A stretch of 64,000 nucleotides of DNA from Ramazzottius varieornatus (lineage: Eukaryota > Tardigrada > Eutardigrada > Parachela > Ramazzottiidae), in assembly GCA_001949185.1 (NCBI GenBank), contig BDGG01000001.1, positions 650,485-714,484 of the forward strand, read 5' to 3'. Position numbers and translations under genes: made by a program. Under the pieces are notes generated by a model that searched no databases, had not been told where the DNA came from, and saw nothing but the letters and a program-made list of their open reading frames with translations. Shown piece after piece: positions 40,553-54,500 of this stretch. The first letter of the stretch is position 1, and each line of letters opens with the position of its first letter.

Positions 40553-41422
40553 TTAATATTTTGCGTACTCCGGAATGACGTCGGCGCTTTCTTTAGCGCC
40601 CTCTCCAGCATCGGGGAAGCGTTCTCCGGTTACACCGAAGGGACTTCGTTTGGGCATGGCTTTCACCAACTCGTACAACAGCAGTTGCGGACCGACCGAC
40701 GTTGGCGCTCGTCGTCGAAAGCCCGTCTTAATCCAGCGAGGCTTACGATGAGCCAGACTCTGGTAACCCTTCCTGGGTCCAGGTATCTTCTTCCTTGCAT
40801 CCATGAAGCCAAGATCCTGCAAGATGTGACCAAGCCGTTCCAAAAGTAATGTCCGAAGACTGTGCAGTCAAACATACATCGGGCCCAAGTAGAAATTCCG
40901 GGTGGCGGCTGGTTCCCCGATGCGGTGGATACTGCATACCAAAGCGCGAGGTATTGGGTCCGTACTGCTTCAGCTTCATGCGTTCTTTAAAGGCGGGACC
41001 TTGTTGACCGAATGTCGGCATTTGCCTTGGGTATATCAGGTTATGCCGCTCTGCCAATTACAAAGTCGGTAATAGAAAGACAAGAAACGCCATCCTTCCA
41101 GCAGAAAATTGTGATGCTTACTGACTATCGAGATGAGGAGGAATCTCCTGTCGAGCCATTGCTTTCAGCTTCTAGATAGGCATGTACGCAAAGTTTTAGT
41201 GGCAATGGACGATGATTTTGGCTGGAGATGTCCCACCTGTTGCGTGTCAGCTGTCTTCCGAGCTTCTTCCATCGGTGTCAACAAGTCGCTTTTACTGACC
41301 TTGCCAGCTGGTGCCAGTAGTTGGCTGACACGATCATAGCAGTATTCTTCCAGCCGTTCACGAATACCGTTCAGGCGGACATCAATATTGGACTTTCGTC
41401 TGGTCAAGCCAGGCGACACCAT
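40553..41422 (-). CDS. Unrecognised small basic protein, 3 exons (206 aa)
   Basis: Exons in coding order: 41422-41237, 41048-40878, 40816-40553. All are multiples of three and join in phase 0 at CAG|gtggga...gcagag and GAT|gtatgt...ttgcag. The ATG at 41422 follows an in-frame TGA eight codons upstream. The N-terminus has a short helical stretch (RLNGIRERLEEYCYDRVSQL). The middle is rich in Tyr, Pro and Gly (FGQQGPAFKERMKLKQYG, MQYPPHRGTSRHPEF). The C-terminal third is very basic (GPRKGYQSLAHRKPRWIK, GFRRRAP) and ends in an acidic stretch. There is no signal peptide or membrane segment. I do not recognise the family. Its coherent three-exon structure argues that it is a real gene. Confidence 0.65.
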
Positions 41423-42581
41423 ACTGGCAATGTACGGGGCTCAGCGATGCATTACAATAGTTGCGCAGAGATGATCTTGACGGAGCAATACAAGTCGTCA
41501 GCTCAAGCAGAAGGGGAAAAAATACTCCAGTCCTCCACTGCGACATTTGTTGCTGGGAGAAACGGACAAACACTTTGAGCATCACTGTTAAGCAAAAGAT
41601 GAATTGGATACCTCTTCTGTGGATCGTGTTGCGCGTAGGCGGCATTGATGCCAAGCTTTGTTACAAGTTAGCGCAGACATCCTAAAGTCGAGGCGCTGAG
41701 GCGGAGGACCTTAGGCGGCGTCTTGTGTGTTCTAAATATATCAACAAGCCTGCTTCTAAATAAAACACGGAAGATGGAGTGCTTTTTGCCTCTGCAGACG
41801 TGATAAGAGCATCGAGTAATGGAGTAGTTAGTCAGGCATCAACCGAATAGCTGCCTTCTTCATTGAGTAATTTTGTCAAAGATAATGCGTAGAATGCTTC
41901 GCTTTATACTTTAGTGATTCGTAGTCTGTACGGTAAGAAGTTCTTGATTTGAAGCTATCACATTGTCGCGACAGTATATTTGGCTGTTGGAATGTTTGTT
42001 GAGTGAGATGTTCATCAAACTGTCCAAACCAAGTGGAAACAGCCCGTATTTTTGCAGCTGTTGATTGACGTGCACAGAAATGCCGATGAAGTCTTGAGTG
42101 TCACGTGCCTTTGGTAGGTGAGAAATGTCACTGCAAAAACTCGGGCTCGTTAATCTTTCTCCTGGTCCGCAAAAACTTTATCCTACTGCAATGAAGACAG
42201 CGCTTCCCTGTCCGTGAGAACTTGACTTAATGCGCCAATCAAATGATAGACTTTACTTCGTGATAACGGGAGGGAAGCATTTTCTTCATTGCATGTCACA
42301 ACTCAGCCCATCAGCCTTCTCAAGGACTGAGGGGGTGATCGTAGACTGCATGACACAAGAAAAAACTGGCTGGTAGTTCAGGCAGAATGGTTGGCCCAGC
42401 TAACTGCATAAAAACCTGGATGGCGGTGTGAAAAGGTTGGCTACGGGCTTAATGGTAAAAAGCCGGAGGAAAAAACCAGATTACAGTAGAAGAGTGATAG
42501 TACGTGGCGCTTGATGGGTGGCTGGTATTCTTGTTGGAAAACTGACCAAGACACTGAACACATGTGTCCATGGTTTTTCAG
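41423..42581. other. Divergent upstream region before the twitchin gene
   Basis: About 1.2 kb lies between the 206-aa gene (-) and the first recognised twitchin exon (+). It may hold both promoters and an untranslated or short first twitchin exon. Nothing definite is seen. Confidence 0.4.
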
Positions 42582-45500
42582 ATTGTGAATTCGACCAGGA
42601 GAGTTTTTATGGCCAACCGCCGTGAAATGTTCGCACCGGCCTTCGTCTTCACTCCTCGACTTCACCAGGAAGGTGCGAGGGTGACGGTGGAATGCCAAGT
42701 GCGCGCAAATCCCACGCCGGTGGCCCGTTGGTATCTCAACGATGTCGACTTGGCCCAATCGCCACATACCGCATACCTGACATGCCATCCACTTGACGAC
42801 AACTGCTTCCTACTGCGCATGCTCATCGATCATGTCTCCAAAGAAAAGTCGGGATTGTATCGCGTTACCGCCCGTAACACCGTCGGCGAAGTGACGGCTT
42901 GTATCAACCTCGACTTCAAAAGTACGCTCTCCAAGTCCACATAGGGTTACATTGGGCTGACTGAAATCTTTTGCAGCGCCACCTTCATTGCCTCTCTCCA
43001 CTCGAAGGTAATACGAATAGTCTTGGGTAGAAATACCACTTCCGGGTTCTTGGCAATGACGCGCGTACGTTGCGTATATAACCTTTCGACACATGCAGCC
43101 TATCAAAAATGGCTACAGCTGTGTCCACTAACCTTTCCACACTTGCCCCTCCCTCGCCATAACCATTAGCTCATGTGAAGTCCGCGTCATACTGTAAGTC
43201 ATAGAACCCTGGTAGGATTGCAGCGAAGACCACGCCTCAAAGCGCAACAGGCAACAGTTATCATTATCAAGTACACGAACGACGGGATATTATGGGCCAG
43301 TAAAAATTACGGACCAGGCGGAAAAGACGGCAAATTTTCAGTTTGAATGGAAGTCAGAAACAGAAATCGGACAAATGACGTAACGTTCTAAAATTCAAAC
43401 GTATAAAATTGTCCTGGACAGTGGTCATCAGCTGATCAGCCGTTTTACCTAACGCTTCAACGCTGCTGTCGACTCTTTCCCGGAGAAGCCTTGGACTAGC
43501 TTGAACGGTTGAAGGTGTGCGTTTTCCGGTAAAATGGAGATCCAACTGCAATAATAAATATGACAAGCTTTAGCTCTTCGGCCCAATATCCAGCACGTAA
43601 GTACAGCAGTCCAACCTTCGATGTTGGTTTTACTTTTAGCAAGAATCACCTGCCCGTGCCGCCGTAGCGAAAGGGCCTGGTCCGTAATTTTTACTGGCCC
43701 TTAACATCCCGTCGTTCGTGTATTGCTGTCGACACAAGATTCTAAACTTAGATCTTGAATTCTTGATGGGAAACAGAGCTGTGACGTTGCGCTACACAAA
43801 TTACTCAGCCAAACCTAAGCCAGACTTGCGTGCAGAGTTCGTACTACATTGATCGAGTCCTTGTCAGACGGGGAAGTTAAATATACCCCCGTCCATGGCT
43901 GTATGCTTTATATGGCTATTGCCCACAGCATGACGCCACAACCTGACTCACGTTCCTTCTCATTCCACTTCTGATAAACAGAGAGGCCCAATGTGTGAAG
44001 TTAACGATCAGTGACGGATGGTGGCTGCGGCTTTGTGGCGACGTTGTGATAAGCCTGTTAAATGAGTCGTCTCAAAGCTTATTCTCCCATCTAGCCTTAC
44101 CATCATCTTCTTCTTCTGCTTCCGTAGTACTGTACGAACCCACTGTGCCAGGTCTCTACCTATGGTGCGCAATTTATATGATGGACGGCGCATTCTGTGA
44201 TCTATCTGTCAACATCAATGATCGCTTAGACTGACGCAGCTTTGTTGACAGACAAGCTCATTTATTGGGATAAGCACACGCCCTTCGTTTCGTGGTGATT
44301 TCTGACGTAGATGATTTACTAACTTCATTATTAGCTCCGCTGTACTGTACGGTCGATGGGGTATCTGTCGAGTTGATTTCCGCAACAAGTTTCCGACCTC
44401 AGCAACTACCTACGCGAATCTCCAGTTGAAAATGCCGCCAAAAGTGTAAGAAACCAAAGCATGAATATAAGCACCATACCCCCACATACGGTATGTTGCA
44501 TCTTCTTCCAGCTACCCGGGGGAAAAAATCACGAGAAAACGGGTATAGTCCCTGAGACCCCACACACCCCATCCTCCCAAATAAACCCATAAATACATTC
44601 CAGGGACACTGCACTTAGCGAAAGCTACGTTGTACCACATGCAAATGATGCATGGCACTGGCTTCAGAAAACAGAAAACCGAAACTGTGGCCCCCACGGT
44701 TACTGTCTGTTAATGACGGAATCCTATACAGTAATATGCGTAAGCGATGAGTCGATGACAAAGAAATGCGAAAGAACGTGCACTTGGGTATCTGCACCAT
44801 AAATATGCTTTGTATATGAGAATTACGGGTTATTAGCTTTACATTTTTTCATACCCGTGCTTGCAAATTCTAAATTCAGCTTCACGTCTTGAAATCCCAA
44901 TCTACCTTTTGCGTTCATAACGCCTCTTGTCGGAACGAGGCGTTTTCTCTCTCTAAGTGTCTTTTTGGACACTGTAGTAGCTTGACAATCTTTCGGGTAT
45001 ATTGTCATTACGACCCCTTGAACCATATTTCTCTTTGGCAGGGATGTGGATGGCATCACGCCGACCTTTGCTCAAAAGCCTATTATCCAGCAGGAAGATG
45101 ACGGTCGTCGATTAATGTTCGAGTGCCGCGTTCTGGCTGATCCGCTGCCCACGGTGACCTGGTACCACAACGAGGAGGAAGTGCACGAAGGAGGTCGTTA
45201 CACCATCATCGTTGACAAAGACGGCAATTCTTACTCAATCTGTCTAGAAATTGATGATGTCAGCGTCGAGGATGCCGGCAAGTATCGCGTTACGGCAAAG
45301 AACACACTGGGCGAAGCCAGCGCCAATATCGCCTTGAATTTCGACAGTAAGGACAAACTTCCTTTTCTATAACGGTTCATTCGGTTCGTCCGACAGAAGC
45401 CGCGCGCAAGTTATTTCTGTCGTGATTAGCTGCTCGCACCATTGACAGATTGTGGGAGACTGTAATTAATTTGCGCTAGCTGTGTGCAGCAGCTGAACTG

Positions 45501-48500
45501 CAACGTTTTGCGCAATAGAGAGAAAATAGCCACGGCGTTACGTAGACGCGCTCAACCGTAGAAGAAAAGGCATCAACGTTAGTTAAGCACAGCTTTTGCA
45601 AGAGAAGAAGGCTGCGTTGTGGGGGAAGAGCAACAAGCCGAGGAAGCCGATACAGTTGCTCTTCTCTGTGCAACCTCGGCTAGTCTTTCACGATTAGAAG
45701 CCAGCTCTTCCTTCAACAGCCTAGTACTTTCCTTTAAAGAAGACCGCAGCAGTCAGTTCCCAGCTCCAGCAAGAACGAAGAAGGCTCAGAAAGTATCGTT
45801 CAACCCTTGACTTAGTTTACATTGGGATCCGTATCTCTTTTTATGCAACCGACTGACTTTTCTCGTTGCTCCACCCTTGATTCGTTTGATCACTCCAACG
45901 TGGTCATTGTCAGAATATTTTCTGGACTATGATATAAACCGGTGTATCTGGCAAGGCTACCAGCATGTCGGCCAGAGGTATGTTTCGTGGTATTGGTCAG
46001 TTTCCTCTCTAAATATTTGGTGCCAACCTTGTTTTGAGCAGTAATTTTTGAACATATGAAAAATTCCAGATGTTCTATGTCCCTTGACGACTTCCATTTT
46101 CACGACAAGTTTGGTAAAAGTAGGGCGTGACCAATACGAAGGTTCAGGACGTCCAAATATTATCAGAGTTTCGTCGACCTAGTTTGAACGAATGCTGAAT
46201 TTCCCCTTCTGACTTCGAACATTTTCTACAGTTCACTTGACACCATTGTGCTTGCAGGTAGCGCAGCTCCAGACGCAGGACGACCTGTCTTCACACAGAA
46301 GCCCGTCATTCGACAATCGGAGGATTTCAGCAAGATCCTCTTTGAATGCAAAGTGAAGGGCGATCCCAAACCAACACTGACATGGTATCAAGGCAGCAAG
46401 GCACTGACAGCTGGTGCCAAGTACGCCATGATTATGAGCAACATGCCCTCCAGCGACGGGACCTTCGATGCTCGACTGGAGATCGCCAACGCCGAAGCCG
46501 GCGATGGGGGCGAGTACAAAGTGGTGGCCAGTAACTCGGCAGGTGAAGGCCAGGCTACCATCAACCTGTCCTTCGCCAATGCAGATGAAGAAGCCGAAAC
46601 TGGACCGTAAGTGTCTGCTAATGAATTGACTGAGAAACCAACCCACGAGAAACTTTCTTCACTGAAAACCAAAACAAGAAACTTTCCAATAGAACCTCTG
46701 GCAGAATAGCATTTTATACGTTCATTGTTTTGATGTGAGGTGAAGTTGTGAAACAGTAGACATCCTTCTTGATTTGCAGGTGGGCTGCAGCATACCAGGT
46801 TTTTCACGTTCAAATAGCAGCATTAGAATCGTCGATCAGAACTCTGAAATGAAATCAGATAATTATAACCCATTGTTACGGTTAGACAACCGAACTCCCA
46901 CTCTTGCTTTCCGTGTTGGTGATATATATGCCACGGTGGTACTTGCAACACTGTCCTATTTGAGACATGGTTGGCGTACCCTGGTACAGTGAAATGTGTG
47001 AGGTGAAGAAAGTGCTAGCTTTCTCGTGCTCAAAATTGACTAGCAGTTTTGGACACATTAGTGCAGTTGCAGTGAGAAAGCGCATATACACTAAAGCAAG
47101 CAACTTTGATCACGGGAAGACTAGCACTTTTTACACTGTATAACTGTAGCAATCTGCAGGATCTGTTACTGTTAGTGTGTGTGTACAAGCTGCGCTCGAT
47201 CATGGATTGACGATGCCGTGTGGGTTATTTATAGGTCGGGAGTTCCTCGCTTCACAAGCAAACCAGCCATCCGCCAAGAAGGCACTTCGCTGTTTATGGA
47301 ATGCAACTTGTCCGGAGACCCCAAGCCAGACATTAAATGGTTCCAGGGCGACTCGTCAGTGTTGGCTTCGGCTAGACACAAAATGACACTGAAATCAACC
47401 GGAGACAACACTTATCAAGCAATACTCACAATTCTTGTAAGCCATTTAGCAGAAAACAGAAACAGGATAGTAAAAATTGATGCAAGACGGCAAAACATTG
47501 TATTTAGTATTTAGAACTAACTATTGTAATCTCGTTCTGGGGACATACGCAGTAGGAATACTTGCAGAAATTGCTGCCATGATCGTCGTCTCTATTTTTC
47601 TACGCTTAAACTTGATTTTCTGCTTCAAAAAGACTCAGATGACAGAAGCGTAATCGATCACCGTGATTACAGTCGGATAAGTATGTTTAAGGGTAAACTT
47701 TTCAGGACCCAGAACAATCTGACGCCGGTCAGTACCGCTGCAACGCCAAGAATTCTGCCGGTGAAAGTAACGCCAATATTGCCTTGAATTTTGGTGGACC
47801 AGCCGAAGACCCCAAGGACGGAAAATATGCGCCCAAGTTCCAGGAGAAGCCACAAATCTTGCCAGGCAGTGACGGCTCGTATGTCCTGTTACGCGTTCGT
47901 GTCAAAGCCAACCCCGCACCAACAGCCACATGGTTCCTCAACATGCAACCCGTCGACTTGGACGCTCGACGCATTGCTGTTGTTGAACCAGCCGACGCTC
48001 CGGAGAAGTACACAATCTCGCTGGAAATCCAGGAACCAGACTATCGTGATGGGGGCACTTACCGATGCATCATTGCCAACGAACGGGGCGAAATCACAGC
48101 CAATCTGAATCTTAATATCGAAGGTATCAGTCGACCAACTTCATCTTTCAAATGCGCGATGAAAGTTCTTTTTTGACTTCAAACACCGGAGCAAGATTAG
48201 AAGTCTTGGTAGCATGAACGACTTGTGAGCCTACAGGAATAAAACAACAATTCGTTGAAAACAGGCAGTCCCTCAGAAGTCAGCATAAAACTTTCAGGCT
48301 GCATCGCAGCAAGCTTCATCGTATTGATATTTGTCTAATCTGGATTTCCGAAATGAAATACGGCGATAAGATTTACTAGAGCCTTAAAATATTCCACTGT
48401 TGTTGTTTTTGATTTTAGCTCCACCGGACGAGGAAGAAGAAGGTCTGTTCGCGCCGGTCTTCTCCGGCAAGCCAAAGATTATCCCTTCAGCCGACGGTTC

Positions 48501-51500
48501 AAAAGTTACCCTAGAAGTGCGCTGTCGTGCCGAGCCAGAACCCAAGTCATTATGGAAGCTGGGCACCACAGAAATCCGGAAGTCTTCTCGGCATACCATC
48601 GAGGACAAGATTGAGTATGAGGAATTTGTCCACCGACTGATCATTACTGTAAGTTACGACGCATAATCGTCCTCATTATTTCCTTCTTGAAATAACGCCG
48701 CTGACTATCTTTAATTTACCAACAGAATCCATCCAAGAAGGATGCCGGCATTTATAGCTGTACGCTGAAGAATTCTGTCGGTGAATCGACTGCCAAACTG
48801 ACGTTGAACATTGAAGGCGAAGATGAACCGGAAGGCGACAAACCCAAGTTTATCCAGCAGCCTAAAATCACCATGGACGGCGAACGCGTTCTGGTGGACT
48901 TTATCACCGAGTCACAGGAGAAACCCACCGTGGTGTGGACTTTCAAAAATACAGAAATCAGAACTAGCTCGACGTACTCGATCAGAATGGAAACTGTCAA
49001 GACCTCACAGTATCGCGGTGTATTGGAGATTTCCCGAATCACACCGGAACTGGGCGGACAGTACCAAGTCACAATATCCAATGCTTTTGGCAAACTCCAA
49101 GGAAACGTCAACCTCAATGTTGAACCGTAAGTTTCAGATCAAAACTACTAGCGAACATAAACTGTAAATTTCGAAAATAACGTGGAGGAACGTCAACTTT
49201 TGATATTCTAGATACTGACAATCACATTACATGACATGACAGAGTCGTTCTCAGCGTGATGTAAATTGCAACATTACTGTAGTTTCTGCTGATGTAATTG
49301 TAAGGACACTGTTTTTGTAAATTCTTGTTTTTGAACGACGCATCATCGGCATCCAACCTTACCGATTGTGCTCTGTTTAGGCCAAAGGAACTGATCATCG
49401 AGAAGCCAGCCGTTCGAACCAAGAAGCGCACCGTTGTGATCCAGACGACGATCGTCGGAGCCAGCGGTCAGCCAGACGTTGCGTGGTACAAAGGCTCACA
49501 GCAGATTCGCGCTTCCGGTCGCTACTCCAGCACCGTTCAACAAAGTAGCTCTGAGCAAACATCTTACAAGTGCTACCTCGAAATCACCGATGCCTCGGAG
49601 CAAGATGTGGGCGAGTACAAAGTCGTGGCCAAGAATGGTCGCAAAGAAGTCTCAGAGACTGTTCGGTGCACCATCAACGACGTCAAGCAAGCGCAACAGA
49701 TGGACGAAGCCACCATGGATGTCGAAGAGACTGAAACCACCGAGATGACCGAAACAGAAGTTAGTGAATCTATGGAGGTCGAAGAAACACCTTCGAAGAA
49801 GCGCCCAGCTGATGAGGAGAAAGCTTCAGCCAGCAAGAAGAAAGAAGTGGAGGCGGATAAGAAACGCTCACCGGAAGTGTCGGAAACGGAAGCGGCGCCG
49901 GCCAAGAGAAAGACGGAGGAGACGAAAGCTGGAGGTGCTGCGAAGAAGTCTGACGCTGATCAAGCAGTACCGAAGGGTAAGGAAGCCAGTCCGGAGAAAC
50001 GCGGTGGGCCGTCGAAGGAAAAGTCGCCCACACCCACACCGGCCAAGACAGCAACCGGTAAAGAGGCTGATCAGAAAGTCCCTGCTGGAAAGGCAGAGGA
50101 TACGGCCAAGCCCTCTGCAAGGACTCCGGCGTCGGACGCCAAGAAGCCAGAGGACAGAACTGCAACAGGTCAGTCCACAGAGTCATCAGGAACTCGGTAT
50201 ACAAAGTCGGCAGGACTGTTTTCCAAGTGACGCACGCTGCAAGCTTAAAACAACGAAAGCGTGCGTACCTTGAGAAAACTAACTCGTCAAGATCGCTTTT
50301 TGCAGGCGGCGCGTGCTCTCAGTGTTGTTGGCTGGAGGCTTGCGCCACTTGGAAAAACGATCTTGCCGAGTTTGTTCGCTGTGTCATGGTGAAGGTTTCG
50401 TGAATGCTGTTGATGTGTGAATATGAAGTGTGGATACTGCGCATGTGAAAGCAAGGCGACTGAGGACCATTGATTCTCTGATGCATGGTTTGAATGCATT
50501 CTCTTTGCTACCCCCACAGAAACTTCATCTTCTTCTTCCGCACGTGATACCAGTCAAAGCACGCAGTCCAAACGCACGTTTGATCGGTCTGAGCCTGCAA
50601 AGGCCAGCCAGCCTGAGACGGTAGTGAAGCCTGCGGACGATGATTATCCCAGCACGAAAAAACCTGCTCGACGCACATCCGGTGGCTTCGACTTTGGCAA
50701 GTCACCTTCACCTCCTGCTCGCACAGAGACCAGAACTTCCACTCAGACCACTGAGCGTACAACCACAGACAGCATGAGACCAGACTCGCTAGGGTCAGAT
50801 AAATTGCAGGCTGACATTGTACGACCAACTGCTGGTGGTCTTGGTCGAGCGAGCCAACCGGAAGTAGCCAGCACGACTAAACCGGAAGTAACGAGTAGTC
50901 AAAGTGAAGGCACCACGAATGTTCGAGATGCACCTGGTAGTCGAACAGAACCTAGCATGCTCAGAAACGAAATATCCAGCACGGCTAAAACAGATACTGG
51001 TCGAACCGGACCTAGCACGACTACGAGCACGAACAAAGCGGAAGCTGGTCGAGCAGAGCCGAGCATGAGTAAGTCAGACACAGTAACCAGTCGAAGTGAC
51101 ACCAGCACGAGCAAGACCAGTACAGTACCTGATCGCTCAGAACCCAGCATGTCGCGAGCAGAAAGCAGCATGGGTAAGCCAGACACAACGCCTGTAGCTG
51201 GTCGACCAGAGCCTGCTGCTCGCGGTACCCCGCGGCGACCCGAGTCGCCTTCGCCCGATGCACGAGGTATGGCTCCCGTACGCAAAGAGCCGTCTCCCCC
51301 TACAGCACGTCACAGCTCGCGCAAAGAGTCTTCTCCACCTTTCAAGATGGCTTCGAATGGTACTGGTGCACAGCCTGTTGCTGGACCGAAACCTGAGACG
51401 CTACCTGCTTCACAGTCTGGTACAGCATCTAGTGCATCCACCACCACCTCCACACAAAAACAACCAGAGTTACCAAACACTTCCTCGACCAACGTTCGTA

Positions 51501-54500
51501 ACGTTCCTTCTACCACCCTTTCAGAACCCACCGCGTCTGCATCAGCCAGTCGTAAAGGCTCTGAGAGTGTGACGTCTCCTGCACCGACACCTGCCCCTGG
51601 TAGTCGCCGCGAATCGGCCGCAGCTCCTACTCCCGCTCCAGCTCCCGCACAAACCAAACCTGCGGGTAAGACGCCCGAAGCGGTCCCCGCAGCTGGAGCA
51701 CCGACCACCGCCAAATCTTCCCCCACCTCCACCGCCACACCTCCCAAGACTGAACCGGGCAAAACAGGTGCGACTACTGCTGCTCCCGTTGCAGATAAAC
51801 CTGCTGCCGCAAAACCTGGAACAACCACAACCAAGCCTGGTGAGACGGCCAAACCTGCAGACGCGGCAAAGCCTGCTGCTGCCAAACCAGGTACGTAAAA
51901 GATTCCGATATCTGGGACCAAGGCAAGTGGCACACGTTTCAGCCAAGAACACTGAGAACGTACGCCGCTTGGAATAACAATCGCAGTAAGATCGTTTTCC
52001 CAAGTGGCGAACGCTGTCAGTCAATAACAATATAAGCGTGCGTCACTTGGGGAGATGATCTTGTTAGAGTGTTTGTCGAGCTGAAGTTTTTACTCTTGAA
52101 CGATAGATGATTTCTATCGACTGTTTATCTTGGTAGGTGACTTGCAACCGCCGAAAGCTGTTGGGCCCAAGCTTAGCCTGACTCCGGCCCAGGAGGACAA
52201 GATGGAAGCGTACCCCACTTTGAAGCCTGTTGCGCCTGGTGCGAAGCCGGCGGGAGAAGACAAGGCTGGACCAAAGCTGGCTGAAACGACAAAGCCAGCT
52301 GCTACACCGGCGTTGAAGCCACCAGCCAAGAAACCAGAAGAACCCAAGCCTGCTGCGGCCAAACCGGCGGCGGCTAAACCTGCGGCAGCAGCCAAACCTT
52401 CAGCTTCACCCAGACCTTCAATCGCAGAGTACGTATATCCCTGCCGTTAACGGTAGAAATATATTCAAACGAAATACTGTGTGAGGTTTTATTGTGAGCA
52501 ACGTCCATCAGGTTTTACAACAATAGAACCAGTCTTGCTATAATGTAGTGAAGTATTGGAGCCACAGCTTAAACATCTTTGGGGTTTACAGAGTGCCAGG
52601 AGCGAACGATCCAAAGCCTCCGTACTTCTCGGCCCGAATCAAACCGGTGGCTGTCAAGGATGGTCAGTCGGCAGAGTTCACTTGCAAGGTTAAGGGAAAC
52701 CCGCAACCACAGGTTTCGTGGTACAAGTAAGTACTCTGACCTCTCTTTTCGAAGCTTGTGTTTCGGGCAGTCTGAAATTTACGGATATGAATATTGTAGA
52801 CAAGACAAACTGGTGGAAGCCAGCGATGATTTTCTCATCACATTCGACGGCCAGACTGCCACATTGAAGTTTGTCGACTGCTTCCCGGAAGACAGTGGCA
52901 AAATCACCTGCACAATCAAAAACGAGCATGGCGAAGAAAGCTGCTCGGCCATGCTGACTGTGAAAGGTACGGGCCTTTTTTCTATTCCAAAAATGACTCA
53001 GCAAGGATGGTAAAAATAGAGTCACAGCGTGTACTTTATTATTCTAGCTGAAGAGAAGAGACCGGAACCCAAACAAGAAGCTAAGCCGTCCGTTCCCAAG
53101 ACCAAGAAGGTCTCTATGGCCGGTATCGAAAGCGACGACGAGGTAAAAGCGCAAGTGTATTCACAACGCAGGAAAAAAAACAACCACGAGAGGCGACGTT
53201 TCTTGTCGCAAGAAAACTCAACCACGAAAGTAAAGCACGATGAAATTTCTCCGGAAAGAGATTTCGGTGTTTAATTAAATTTTCTACCAACATATCGAGA
53301 TGGCTAAATAACCTAAGTCAGGGCGAATTGTCTCTTGGTTCACTGTCATGCTTAACCCTGGTCCGGTAACTGTCTTCCTCAATGGTGTAACGGGCTTTTT
53401 CCTACAAGTTTTCCCCTCATTTGTATCCTTTTCTTCGCCCGGTGAAGGTCTCGGTCAGCGAGAGCGGTCCCCGTCGTCCCACCAGTCAGCCCCGCAAAGG
53501 TTCGCTCGGGCCCGGTGGCGTTCGCCGTGACTCGGCTGACTTGTCCGTCTCCGAAGATTTTGGCCCCGGTATTCTGAAAAAGCTGGCGAGACCCAGTGTC
53601 ATGGTAGAATCCCCCGATACCTCACGTCGCGCCTCCCAAGCCAATGTCCAGTTCATCGAGGTACCTTACCCGTTACCCGTAGTATACACCGTGTTCTCCA
53701 ATGGGGTTACATTTCACGTTCTTTACCCTGTCTTTCTCTTGTTCTCCCTACAGCCTCATGCTAGCGGTGGTGGAAAACTTCGTCCCGGAGAAGTTGCTGA
53801 CAGAGTAGGTCACTTTTTAGTCACAATCAAGGAGTGGAAACTTGGCAAACAAACTCGATCAAATCGTCCTTCAAGTGGCGCAGGCTATCAGTTAATGGCA
53901 CTGGAAACGTGCGCCACCTCGGAAAAGAATTTGATCGAGCGGCGCATGCTATTCGCTAACAATACAGGAGACGTGCACCACTTGGACAACCGATGTGGTC
54001 TAGTTCGTAGGCCGAGCTCACATATCACTCCAGCTTTTTACCATCGCGCTTTGTGCAACTTCTTATTAACCTGGATGAAATGGAGAGCTGATGATATAAA
54101 TACTTACTCGATTTGTTGCGTAACATCAAGCAGAGCACATGTGCTTCTAATTATGGCTAAAAACACGACTGCGTATAGCATGCGTTGAGGATTGATACGG
54201 TCCACTGTAATTGTTTGCCAAGGGTAACCCAACACTTGTCTCACTGCCTGGGTTTTTTCTCTTCCGTGTTTTTCTTCAGCCTTCTTCGGCTCTTCGTAGC
54301 ATGTGAAGACGAAGAAGTGGCAGATGAGGCTGGCAAGTGTCATGAGACAGCATGTGATGATGGCTACCTGCCGGCTTTGTGTACACTGTGAGTATCCGGT
54401 CCTACCACGCAAGAACAGCGGCGCCGATTAAAAGAGATAACCTTTTTCCTTCTGACTGGATGACTAAAATTATAATAGGCAAATATAACCGCTATTTATA

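Larger units (their letters stand above)
49680..52428 (+). other. Low-complexity PEVK-like region of twitchin
   Basis: Three consecutive exon segments are of low complexity. The end of 49381-50168 is rich in Glu, Lys, Thr and Ala with KK-SP motifs. 50520-51890 (457 codons) is rich in Ser, Thr, Pro and Ala, with degenerate units of about 20 residues around a GRxEPSM core (RTEPSM, RAEPSM, RSEPSM). 52137-52428 carries PAAAKPAAAKP runs. Such regions in projectin and titin act as disordered extensible springs; that role is inferred here. The reading frame is open and in phase with flanking Ig exons. Confidence 0.8.

Noticed and set aside
49764-50273. Arg/Lys-rich 169-codon frame
   Set aside because: It is an out-of-frame reading of the low-complexity part of the twitchin exon 49381-50168.
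51310-51933. 207-codon minus-strand Gly/Ala/Val-rich frame
   Set aside because: It is the antisense of the Pro/Ala/Ser/Thr-rich twitchin exon; such repeats give long spurious antisense frames.
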